Below are positions 35,810-43,642 of a stretch of 64,000 nucleotides of DNA, piece by piece (position 1 is the first letter of the stretch; each line of letters opens with the position of its first letter). This DNA is from Staphylococcus sp. IVB6214. Its GTDB lineage: Bacteria; Bacillota; Bacilli; Staphylococcales; Staphylococcaceae. The stretch covers positions 2,046,001-2,110,000 of the forward strand of contig NZ_CP094723.1 in assembly GCF_025558585.1 (NCBI RefSeq), written 5' to 3'. The notes beneath the pieces are model-generated. The model was not told the origin of the DNA. It was given only the letters and a program-made list of their open reading frames with translations, and did not search any database. The translations under genes were made by a program, and so were the position numbers.

Positions 35810-36745
35810 ATGACGAAAATTGCTATTGCTGGCGCAGGTGCTATGGGGAGTCGTATTGGAAGTTACATTAAGCAAGCAGGATACGATGTTACATTAATTG
35901 ATACATGGCCAAACCATGTTCAAGCCATCAATGATAAAGGACTAGAAATTCAGACAGAAACAGATACATACATTGTAGACATTCCTGCTGTGTTACCAAC
36001 CGATGTCACTGGTTCATTTGATTTAATAATAATTCTTACAAAATCAATGCACTCAGAAGCAATGATTCATGAGCTAAAAGAACGTAATGCTATTCACCAA
36101 GACACGGCCATCCTAACAATGATGAATGGTCTCGGACATGATGAACGTTTTGCAAAAATCGTACCACATGAGCAAGTCTTTTTAGCTGTGACGATGTGGA
36201 CAGCGGGTATGCGTGGCCCCGGACAAATTTTACTAGAAGGACAAGGCAGCATCGAGCTACAACGTGCTGACGGTCAAGCCGATGAGCGTACTGAGAGAAT
36301 CAATAAAATTTTCAATGATGCCGGATTAAACGCTAAAATTAGCGATAACGTGTTCCAATCCATTTGGTCTAAAGCAACGTTGAATAGCGTATTAAATCCG
36401 CTATGTAGTATTTTGAATAAAACAATCTACGAATTCGGTAGCTATGAACATTCACGTGATATGGTCACACCTGTTATCGATGAGATTGTTACTGTGGCAA
36501 AAGCACGTGGTGTAACACTCGATGCTAATGCAATGCTTGAGAAAATTGAAGCTGCCTACCCTAAAGAGACACAAGGATTACATTACCCATCTATGCATCA
36601 AGACCTATACAATGGTCGCTACACAGAAGTCGACTACTTAAATGGACAAATCAGTAAGTATGGACGTGAAGCAAATATTCCAACACCTAACAATGATATG
36701 TTGACGCACTTGATTCACCAATTAGAAATGAAATATGTCAAATAA
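35810..36745 (+). CDS. panE: Ketopantoate reductase family (2-dehydropantoate 2-reductase)
   Basis: 311 residues. Rossmann motif IAIAGAGAMGSRIGSYI at the N-terminus, ILTKSMHSEAM and TMMNGLGHDERF in the middle, and the catalytic Lys in SIWSKATLNSVLNPLC with Asn nearby; C-terminal EVDYLNGQISKYGREANIPTP is a strong family mark. It would reduce ketopantoate to pantoate with NADPH. AGGAGG precedes the ATG. PanE paralogues of other specificity exist, and no other pan genes adjoin, so the exact substrate is inferred. Confidence 0.85.
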   Translation: MTKIAIAGAGAMGSRIGSYIKQAGYDVTLIDTWPNHVQAINDKGLEIQTETDTYIVDIPAVLPTDVTGSFDLIIILTKSMHSEAMIHELKERNAIHQDTAILTMMNGLGHDERFAKIVPHEQVFLAVTMWTAGMRGPGQILLEGQGSIELQRADGQADERTERINKIFNDAGLNAKISDNVFQSIWSKATLNSVLNPLCSILNKTIYEFGSYEHSRDMVTPVIDEIVTVAKARGVTLDANAMLEKIEAAYPKETQGLHYPSMHQDLYNGRYTEVDYLNGQISKYGREANIPTPNNDMLTHLIHQLEMKYVK

Positions 36746-36754
36746 GATACAAGT

Positions 36755-36787
36755 GGGGAGCGATAAATGATGATGTTATCGCTCCCC
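36755..36787 (+). terminator. Hairpin after panE
   Basis: GGGGAGCGATAA / TTATCGCTCCCC, 12-bp perfect stem with a 9-base loop; weak T-tract. Confidence 0.75.
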
Positions 36788-36985
36788 GCTCTTTGCATAA
36801 TTTAAAAAATTACATACAGTTCTTCTGATAAAATTTGTCGTACGATAATCTTAATTCAACAAAATATAAAAAGCATTTATATTTATTTTTCGTTCCGTAG
36901 CCTTACTGAACTACTATTGTAATATAATGTTTTCGTCATCAATACACTATCTGTTGAAGTCTGACAGGATAGGAGATGTTTGATT

Positions 36986-37087
36986 ATGACTGTGATATCT
37001 ATCGTATATTGCACATTGCTCGCGCCAATTACCGTTGGTATCGTACTTGCGACTTACAAGCATTGGTTAAGTAATCGCAAGCGTTGA
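36986..37087 (+). CDS. Fst/PepA1-type toxin of a type I toxin-antitoxin system
   Basis: 33 residues, MTVISIVYCTLLAPITVGIV and then LATYKHWLSNRKR. It matches the Fst pattern: a single helix with a Pro in the middle (LAPITVG), then a W-L-S-x-R-x-basic tail. AGGAGATG lies upstream, and TATAAT at 36923-36928 may be its -10. Such peptides insert in the membrane and are silenced by an antisense RNA from the 3' end; I did not identify that antisense promoter with confidence. It lies 90 bp upstream of the IS cluster. Confidence 0.75.
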   Translation: MTVISIVYCTLLAPITVGIVLATYKHWLSNRKR

Positions 37088-37118
37088 TGACGATTAACCA
37101 CCAATCACTAACAAAAAA

Positions 37119-37134
37119 ACGGGGCTGAGACATA
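37119..37134 (+). repeat. Arm of the dispersed GGGGCTGAGACATA element, left of the IS cluster
   Basis: ACGGGGCTGAGACATA is the reverse complement, with one mismatch, of 40210-40225 at the other side of the two insertion sequences. An A-run precedes it. Confidence 0.6.
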
Positions 37135-37215
37135 GGCGCTCAATTTCCCTTCAAAAAAAGCCGTTAAAATTCGGCACTGCACCCTTAATATGGGACTCAC
37201 ATAAAAACACTTGAA

Positions 37216-38058
37216 TTAGGCTGCTAATTTTCTGTATTGCACAGGGGATAAGTAGCCTAATTTTTGTTGAATTCGATTATTATTATAGTTTTCAATGTAC
37301 TTTTCGACAATATCCTTTACAATGAAATTAGAGTTATTTAACTCATTGTTAAGATAAAATGTTTCACACTTTAGCGAGGAATGGAAACATTCTATCGGGG
37401 CGTTATCAGCAGGTGTACCTTTGCGAGACATACTTCTGATAATGCCCTTTTCTTCGCATAATTGGTAGTAAGCATGCGATGTATAGACGCTTCCTTGATC
37501 GCTATGAAGTAGACATCCTTCTGGAATATCAATTTGGTTTAAGGTGTCATTTACCAAACTTTGATCTTGTGTATCGCTAATCTTATAAGCCACAATTTCA
37601 CCGTTATATAAATCGATGATTGAAGATAAATACAACATTGAATTACCAAAGGGAAGATACGTAATATCAGTAGTCAGTACTTGTAGAGGTTGATTTGCTC
37701 TAAAGTTACCATTCAGTTTATTGCTTGTAAGATAATATGCCTTCCCTCGACGTTTAGATTTCTTAATTCTAACTCTACAATTCAAATTATTTTCTCTCAT
37801 AATTCTTTGTACACGTTTATGGTTTATCGGTTGTTTAGAGGCCTGATTCATCAGAGCAGTTATCTTGCGATAGCCGTACGTGTAATGATTATCTTCACAT
37901 AATTCCTTAACCTTTTTAACTGTTGTATCTTCCGTTTTCTTCTTATTTTTCCAACGGTAGTAATTTGATTTAGGGACATTCAACACTTCCAAAATCAGCT
38001 TCACAGGATGCCTGTGCTTTAACTCATCCACTAATTCTATCACTACTTCAGGTACCAC
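37216..38058 (-). CDS. IS3-family transposase OrfB (DDE integrase domain)
   Basis: 280 residues as a free-standing frame, normally read as part of an OrfAB fusion. HTH_21 region (NYYRWKNK; YGYRKITALM), then the DDE triad: Asp in LTTDITYLPF, Asp in LLHSDQGSVYTS and Glu in NAPIECFHSSLKCE. C-terminal YNNNRIQQKLGYLSPVQYR is typical of IS150. Intact, no internal stops. Confidence 0.92.
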   Translation of the reverse strand: MVPEVVIELVDELKHRHPVKLILEVLNVPKSNYYRWKNKKKTEDTTVKKVKELCEDNHYTYGYRKITALMNQASKQPINHKRVQRIMRENNLNCRVRIKKSKRRGKAYYLTSNKLNGNFRANQPLQVLTTDITYLPFGNSMLYLSSIIDLYNGEIVAYKISDTQDQSLVNDTLNQIDIPEGCLLHSDQGSVYTSHAYYQLCEEKGIIRSMSRKGTPADNAPIECFHSSLKCETFYLNNELNNSNFIVKDIVEKYIENYNNNRIQQKLGYLSPVQYRKLAA

Positions 38059-38357
38059 TTCCTTTCCAATTCCTTGTACTTTTTTAAAATATCTATTTCG
38101 GCTTGATTTCTTCTATTCTTTAACTTTAATTGTTCCAGTTCAGAAAGTTCCACTAATCCTTTATTATAGGAGTATTGTTTGCCTACTTGTTGACTAAATC
38201 GATATGTTTCACCCTTTCTATACCATCTCCACCATGTTTTTACCTGTGTGCTATTTCTAATATTTAATTCACACATAATTTCTTTAGTTGTATAACCTTC
38301 TGCTTTCATCTTCACTGCTTTAAACTTTGTTTCAACTGAATACGCCACTCTGCGCAT
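38043..38357 (-). CDS. IS3-family OrfA (helix-turn-helix)
   Basis: 104 residues. HTH: YTTKEIMCELNIRNSTQVKT, followed by a leucine-zipper-like segment LSELEQLKLKNRRNQAEIDI. The last codons hold A-AAA-AAG (38085-38079); a -1 slip there enters the orfB frame (Leu-Lys-Lys then Val-Gln-Gly) and continues to Val-Pro-Glu-Val without a stop. Confidence 0.9.
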   Translation of the reverse strand: MRRVAYSVETKFKAVKMKAEGYTTKEIMCELNIRNSTQVKTWWRWYRKGETYRFSQQVGKQYSYNKGLVELSELEQLKLKNRRNQAEIDILKKYKELERKWYLK

Positions 38358-38482
38358 AGAAAAAACACCTCCGTAAATTCATTTTAACTGAATTCAACGA
38401 AAGTGTTTTTATAAAGTTCCCACTATATGGGGTCAGCTCAATTCTTTTTTAAGATTTTAACGGCTTTTTTCTTATTATTTAC

Positions 38483-38513
38483 TAAAAAACTAGCACTTAT
38501 CTGGCTAGTTTTC
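38483..38513 (-). terminator. Terminator overlapping the IS1182 transposase stop
   Basis: AAAACTAG / CTAGTTTT stem on the minus strand, with the stop codon in the loop, ending TTTTTTAG. Confidence 0.7.
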
Positions 38514-40065
38514 TGATGTTTACTGCCATAAGTGCGATTCCTAATTCGCATTCAACCTTTGATTGAGTGCGAACTGATAACCTTTGGAAACCCAAATTAG
38601 CCTTCAGATTTCCAAATGCTGATTCGACATCTATTTTTCGTTTTTTGTAGATGCCTTTCGTTTTTGGATCTGAAAGCTGCTTATTTGTGAATGCTTTAAA
38701 ATAATCCCAAGTTGGATTTTTATATAAGCTTTTTGTTGTAGTTGGGTTGGTTCTGTAATTCATACATTCATTTCGTAAAGGACATCCAACACAATCTTCA
38801 CATTTATATAATTTGAAATCTCTCTGATAACCATATCCGTCTCTTCTTTTTCTATAACTTTTGAAATGCAATTCTTTGTTATTCGGACATACATAATAGT
38901 CATCTATTTCATTATATTTCCAATTAGCTGTTATGAATGGATTATTTTTATATTTTCTTTTCTTCTCTTTTAAATACATACTATATGTGATGAGTAGTGT
39001 TTTCTCGAATTCATCAAGAATCATCGTATAGTTTTGTTCGCTACCATATCCCGCATCAGCTACAATGTACTCTGGAATGTCACCGTATAATTCTTTGATT
39101 GATTTTAAAAAAGAAGGAAGTGTTCGCGTATCACCCGGATTACTATACACACCAAATGCCAAAATGAACTGATTGTTCGTCGCAATCTGCAGATTATAGC
39201 CAGGCTTTAATTGTCCATTCTTCATATGATCATCTTTCATTCTCATAAAGGTCGCATCATGATCTGTTTTAGAATAGCTTTTTCTGTCACCATAAATTTC
39301 CATCTGCTCATCATATTTTATTTTACGATCTTTAAAATCTTTGATTGCTTTTTTATATTTTCTAACTTTACTTCTTTGTTTTCTTAATGTCTTTCTTATT
39401 TCTACACTTTGAGATGCTTCAATTTTAGAAGTGAGCGTTTCATTTTTATCATCTAAATGCATCTCAATACGATTTAATTCTTCTTTCGTTAGTTCATCAG
39501 AAGATTCTCTCTTAATTTCAGGTATGATCTTCTCTGAAATTAACTGTTTATACACCGCATTGGATTTTTCAATAACCCCTTTACTAAAATGCTTAGTGCT
39601 ACCTAGCCATTGAAAAGTATATTTATTGGCATTAGCCTCTATCTTCGTTCCATCTATATAAAGGGCGTCTTCTGTAATCACTTTGTCTTCTAATAATTGC
39701 GCTCTAAGACCCACAAATAGAACTTGTATAAAATCTATCATGTGTGGATTAACTCTAAAGCGATTGATTGTACGATATGAAGGGACTTGTCCTTGAGCTA
39801 ACCACATCATACGACAACTATCTTTAAGTAGAAATTCCATTTTTCTACCAGAAAAGACAGACTGTGTATAGCTGTATAAAACGATTTTTAACATCATTTT
39901 AGGATGATAAGATGAAGGACCTCTATGGTTGTAATATTGATTAAAAGTTTCTTGGGGAATAGATTCTACAAGTTTATTAATAATGAGGGCAATATCACTC
40001 TCGGGAAAAGAAATTTCAGTTTCAATTGGCAGACTAAGCTGAGAAATGTTATACTCTTTATACAT
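38497..40065 (-). CDS. IS1182-family transposase
   Basis: 522 residues from MYKEYNISQLSLPIETEISF. N-terminal DUF772 region (HPKMMLKIVLYSYTQSVFSGRKMEFL, YRTINRFR), then the DDE_Tnp_1 core: IDGTKIEANANKYTF, the middle Asp in YIVADAGYGSEQNY, and Glu in KIDVESAFGNLKANLGFQRL. A CxxC cluster (CEDCVGCPLRNEC) precedes it. ATG 40065 has AAAGGA with good spacing; GTG at 40074 lacks it. No stops, so the element is potentially active. Confidence 0.92.
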   Translation of the reverse strand: MYKEYNISQLSLPIETEISFPESDIALIINKLVESIPQETFNQYYNHRGPSSYHPKMMLKIVLYSYTQSVFSGRKMEFLLKDSCRMMWLAQGQVPSYRTINRFRVNPHMIDFIQVLFVGLRAQLLEDKVITEDALYIDGTKIEANANKYTFQWLGSTKHFSKGVIEKSNAVYKQLISEKIIPEIKRESSDELTKEELNRIEMHLDDKNETLTSKIEASQSVEIRKTLRKQRSKVRKYKKAIKDFKDRKIKYDEQMEIYGDRKSYSKTDHDATFMRMKDDHMKNGQLKPGYNLQIATNNQFILAFGVYSNPGDTRTLPSFLKSIKELYGDIPEYIVADAGYGSEQNYTMILDEFEKTLLITYSMYLKEKKRKYKNNPFITANWKYNEIDDYYVCPNNKELHFKSYRKRRDGYGYQRDFKLYKCEDCVGCPLRNECMNYRTNPTTTKSLYKNPTWDYFKAFTNKQLSDPKTKGIYKKRKIDVESAFGNLKANLGFQRLSVRTQSKVECELGIALMAVNIRKLAR

Positions 40066-40144
40066 ATAAGGCACTTCCTTTCATTGTTTTTGTGGTTATT
40101 AACAATTATACGGGAAGTGTTTTATTTTTTTAAATGATATCTAT

Positions 40145-40192
40145 AAAAAAGGTCTAATTTAGTGTTTTTCGACACCAAATTAGACCTTTTTT
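40145..40192. terminator. Strong bidirectional hairpin right of the IS1182 element
   Basis: 16-bp perfect arms AAAAAAGGTCTAATTT and AAATTAGACCTTTTTT around a small GTGT/ACAC inner stem. Confidence 0.8.
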
Positions 40193-40194
40193 GT

Positions 40195-40225
40195 AAAAGA
40201 GCTGGGAATTATGTCCCAGCCCCGT
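40195..40225 (-). terminator. Terminator of the OpgB-like gene, dispersed family
   Basis: Minus strand GGGCTGGGACATAATTCCCAG-type hairpin (core GCTGGGA / TCCCAGC, perfect) followed by CTCTTTTAC. Same family as 7151-7185 and 17016-17077. Confidence 0.7.
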
Positions 40226-40394
40226 TTAGTGTTCAATCATGACTGTTGATTGAATATCGTATATATTACACATCTGTAGTGTAACTAAAAACGTAATTAT
40301 ATGTCAACCATTATGTCAAAATACTTTTTCCTATTAAACGATATTGTTAGCATTAGATACTTAATTTCTTGTCTTAAAACGTGTACCAGCCTAA

Positions 40395-42230
40395 TTATTG
40401 TTCAACTTTTTGTTTACCAGAGCCTCGTTCACTAACGAATTGTTTATTGTAATAGTTACTATTCATACTAATCTCACTATCAAACTTCTCTAGACCATCT
40501 CGTTCAATCAACGTCGGTGTCTCTGAGAATAAGTCTGTCCCTAAACCAAGACGATCACCTTTAATTTCAACACCCATGCTCGATAAAATAGTTGGGAACA
40601 TATCTAATGGTGCGAATTGACGGTTTTGTACTTTCTCAGGTTCTTTTGCGGGATTAATGATGAGATTAAAAATGTCACGTTTATAATCTGGATCAAAGTC
40701 TTTGAAGAACTTTTTATCCATGCTGAGATGATCACCTGTAATGACAATCGTTGTGTTTTCATAATAGGGCTGTTGTTGTAACCAGCGGACAAACGCTACC
40801 GCTTCTGATGTTGAGTAGGCAATAACATTCGCATATTGATTATCACGTGGTGTCGGTGTATTTTTTGACACGTATCCATCAGGGAAATGCGTATCTGCTG
40901 TTTCCATCGTAAAGTTGAAAGGCTTTCCTGTTTGTGACAAGCGTGTGATTTCCTGCTTCGCATAATTATACAGCTTATCATCTTCAAAGCCCCACCATAC
41001 TTTGTAATCTTTCGGAATATAGCCATGATCACGTGCATATTTCCAATCCCAAATATTAAAATTACCATGTGATTTGAAATACGTTGTCAATCCACCAAAG
41101 TCAGCGTCTGCACCAAACATAATCGTTTGTTCATAACCTTCTTCATGCAAGATATCACCTATTCCACGAGCGCCTGGCAAGAAGTAACCTGACTTTCCGT
41201 AACTGTTTCCGTTCATCGGAATCTTCAGTGGAATACCCATGCCCATGTTCACCATGCCCGCTACGGACCAGCTTGAACCATACGTTTGATGTGGACCACC
41301 AAATGGATCTTTCGAGTCTGAGAAGTGCACACCTTCTTTCGATAGTTCTGTTAACTCAGACATTAAGTTTTCATTCATATAACCGCCTAGATTTTTCGAT
41401 AAATAAGAGTTCTCAACAGATTCTAAATAAATATGTACTAAGTTTCGCTTTTTCTCTGGAAACTGATACTGTTTTGTTGTAGGTGTGACATAGTTTTGCT
41501 TAATATACTGTGAATCCTTCGCATAAGCTTCATACACTTCAGGTAAACGCAACTTTTGCGAACTATACGTAACACCTGTAACTAATACAACGAGCGAAAC
41601 GAGCAACAGCAGTGTTCTCATCACTGTACGTTTCAATAAGGTGCGTTGTCGTTGTCCAATAACATCGTATCTGTTATACACGACTAGAATAAATAACGGT
41701 ATTGCTAAGAAGAGTGCTTTTAAAATAGGTGTACGAAACATTTCTTCAACCATGCCATCCGATGTTCCTTTGATAGGTGACTTCAAGTTAAATAAAAACT
41801 GTTCCGGCGTAATATTACCGAAGTAGTCGATGAACCAATTTGAAAAATACACTGCAAGTAAACCGATAATTGCAAATAACATCGTAAAGATTTTGATTGT
41901 CACATCGAGCCAACGACGTTTCACTGTTGTGTGATGAAGTTGGACTTGTGTTTGACGTTGTAATAAATATTTAACTGCAATCCATAATGCACCAAATAGC
42001 AATGCGATGCCTATGTAATACAATGCGAATATTGACTGATATGTTGTACTTTCTACACTATCTGTACGTTTCAACACAAAAACAAATAGTCCAAGTGTGA
42101 CGATATTAATAGTAATAAGGTAAAATAATCCCTTCTTAATGACACGCCCTATCGTTCTGTGTTGTTTTAAAACTGTGACATCGATTGCTGTGACTAAAAG
42201 CCCTGCTACAAGATAAATAATCCATTGCAT
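40395..42230 (-). CDS. LtaS/OpgB-like phosphoglycerol transferase
   Basis: 611 residues. Five predicted N-terminal membrane helices (to about residue 215), then an extracellular sulfatase-fold domain. Metal-binding NLVHIYLESVENSYL holds the first Glu; the nucleophile region is PHQTYGSSWSVAGMVNMGMG, of the OpgB kind; METADTHFPDGY and VITGDHLSM carry further metal ligands. It differs from canonical LtaS (HQTGQGKTSD nucleophile), so it is a paralogue. Likely transfers glycerol phosphate or a related group to a surface glycan. SD AGGAGG is 12 bases before the ATG. Confidence 0.82.
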   Translation of the reverse strand: MQWIIYLVAGLLVTAIDVTVLKQHRTIGRVIKKGLFYLITINIVTLGLFVFVLKRTDSVESTTYQSIFALYYIGIALLFGALWIAVKYLLQRQTQVQLHHTTVKRRWLDVTIKIFTMLFAIIGLLAVYFSNWFIDYFGNITPEQFLFNLKSPIKGTSDGMVEEMFRTPILKALFLAIPLFILVVYNRYDVIGQRQRTLLKRTVMRTLLLLVSLVVLVTGVTYSSQKLRLPEVYEAYAKDSQYIKQNYVTPTTKQYQFPEKKRNLVHIYLESVENSYLSKNLGGYMNENLMSELTELSKEGVHFSDSKDPFGGPHQTYGSSWSVAGMVNMGMGIPLKIPMNGNSYGKSGYFLPGARGIGDILHEEGYEQTIMFGADADFGGLTTYFKSHGNFNIWDWKYARDHGYIPKDYKVWWGFEDDKLYNYAKQEITRLSQTGKPFNFTMETADTHFPDGYVSKNTPTPRDNQYANVIAYSTSEAVAFVRWLQQQPYYENTTIVITGDHLSMDKKFFKDFDPDYKRDIFNLIINPAKEPEKVQNRQFAPLDMFPTILSSMGVEIKGDRLGLGTDLFSETPTLIERDGLEKFDSEISMNSNYYNKQFVSERGSGKQKVEQ

Positions 42231-42581
42231 CTGATGCGAATACCTCCTATTTGTCTACATAATCATTTTTATTTTACGTCGTCTTGTCCCCCTTGTCACA
42301 TACTTTTGAGAAAAAACGATTTGACAAATCGATGTTTCACCTGATTCAACTCCGTCTATTCCGATAGTTAATTAAGGTCATTCAATATTGATAGTCACTG
42401 TCAACGTTCCTATCTCTCAACATTTCTAAAAACCTTGCCATATATTAACCATAAAAAGAACCCCACATATTTTGTTTTTAAAATATATGAAGTCCTGTTT
42501 AAATTGATAACTATCTCTTGTTTTTTCTAATTTTAGATTTTAAGAGCATCTACTTGTATTTTTGTACACTTGCATAACGTT
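42231..42581. other. Intergenic stretch, no gene seen
   Basis: 351 bases, AT-rich. Only notable item is a 15-bp palindrome CGATTTGACAAATCG at 42317-42331, which may be an operator for the gene starting at 42230. I see no tRNA, riboswitch or credible ORF. Confidence 0.5.
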
Positions 42582-43520
42582 CTACTGGCTGAGTGCTGTT
42601 TCAAGCGCTTTGTCACTCACAATATCGGGATGAATTGGGTTGTTTTCATAATATTTTCCTGTACGGTCTTTAATTTTATAATTCGTAATGTTCATTTGTG
42701 TCCCATCATAAAGTTGCAGTGTTGTATTAGCTGTCGTATACGTCGCAGTGTCTTTACCGATAAACTGTGTATGCGAGCGTCCTTTAAAAGCAAGGGCCGT
42801 AATCTCCCCAGAACTTGCTGTCTTATTGCCGATGAGTACATCCACCGGCGTGTCTAAGTCCTTGGACCCAGCTTTCATTTGTAACGGCGTACCACCACCA
42901 TTGATTTTGCCTTTTTTCAATGTGGCATCAAAGCTGTTCCCTTTACGATCGACCCACGACATAAGTGTCCCATCTGGAATAATCTTAGACAATCCTGCAA
43001 TCATCGGTCCCATATCACCACCGTCATTACCTTGTAAGTCTACAATCACACGTTCGTAATCCTGTTTTTCAAGTGCATCATTCAATGTTTTCGCATAACG
43101 TTCTGCTTCTTTTTCACTCCCCATGAATCCCGGCAATTCTAATACAAGGGTTGTACCTACCTTTTTACTTGTTGGATACGCTACTTGATCTTTCATATCG
43201 CTTTGTTCAGATGGGGCTTGAAGAAATGAGTGTTTACCGCCAGCCACTTTCAATGCTTTACGCAATGCATCGTGGGTATCTTCATATGACTTTGCATCCT
43301 TTGTCGTTTGATAAGCTTCTTCTTTGGCACGTTCCCACTGTTCTCCCTTGGCATAGAGTCCTTGACTCTCCATTTGCGTGATTGCAACTTTGACATAGTC
43401 TTTTGTCGATGGTTTTGTCACATAAATATTGTAATAAGGTCCATACGTTTTGAGTAAAAAGAACACAGTGATTGCGAGTACTGTCACAACACCTATACCC
43501 CACCAAACAATCTTCTTCAT
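42582..43520 (-). CDS. Membrane-anchored S41-family serine peptidase
   Basis: 312 residues from MKKIVWWGIGVVTVLAITVF, an uncleaved signal anchor. The S41 core has VIVDLQGNDGGDMGPM and the nucleophile Ser in IGNKTASSGEITALAFKG, with a Lys five residues after Ala-Leu-Ala. No PDZ domain is evident, unlike CtpA. It is monocistronic with AAGGAG ahead of the ATG. The substrate is unknown. Confidence 0.82.
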   Translation of the reverse strand: MKKIVWWGIGVVTVLAITVFFLLKTYGPYYNIYVTKPSTKDYVKVAITQMESQGLYAKGEQWERAKEEAYQTTKDAKSYEDTHDALRKALKVAGGKHSFLQAPSEQSDMKDQVAYPTSKKVGTTLVLELPGFMGSEKEAERYAKTLNDALEKQDYERVIVDLQGNDGGDMGPMIAGLSKIIPDGTLMSWVDRKGNSFDATLKKGKINGGGTPLQMKAGSKDLDTPVDVLIGNKTASSGEITALAFKGRSHTQFIGKDTATYTTANTTLQLYDGTQMNITNYKIKDRTGKYYENNPIHPDIVSDKALETALSQ

Positions 43521-43591
43521 CTGAAACACTCCTTGTCTTCCTATTATCGATACAATTATAACATGCTTAATTACAGCTTTAAGCAGTCATA

Positions 43592-43631
43592 AAAAAACAC
43601 CTATGAAGGGTATCTCCCTATCATAGGTGTT
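43592..43631 (-). terminator. adcA terminator
   Basis: AACACCTATGA / TCATAGGTGTT perfect stem with T7 on the minus strand, 12 bases after the stop. Confidence 0.9.
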
Positions 43632-43642
43632 ACTCATTGATA

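Larger units (their letters stand above)
37178..38435 (-). mobile_element. IS3-family (IS150-like) insertion sequence, ~1.26 kb
   Basis: The ends are imperfect inverted repeats: left TGCACCCTTAATATGGGACT, right (reverse) TGACCCCATATAGTGGGAAC, followed on both sides by ATAAAAACACTT. It contains orfA and orfB, coupled by an A6G slippery site. I see no convincing target duplication, so the exact edge could shift a few bases. Confidence 0.8.
37155..38470. other. Disrupted terminator-like inverted repeat around the IS3 element
   Basis: AAAAAGCCGTTAAAAT (about 37155-37170) has its exact reverse complement ATTTTAACGGCTTTTT (about 38452-38467), separated only by the IS3-family element plus short flanks. 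This suggests that the IS sits in the loop of a host or IS1182-derived hairpin. Confidence 0.5.
38470..40145 (-). mobile_element. IS1182-family insertion sequence (limits approximate)
   Basis: Contains one long transposase gene. The flanks on both sides show terminator-like hairpins (ATTTTAACGGCTTTTTT on the left, the 40145-40192 hairpin on the right), the kind of site IS1182/IS1272-like elements prefer. The exact terminal inverted repeats could not be assigned by eye; an alignment ATTTAC.../ATTTAAAA... about 20 bp inside each edge is suggestive only. Confidence 0.65.
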
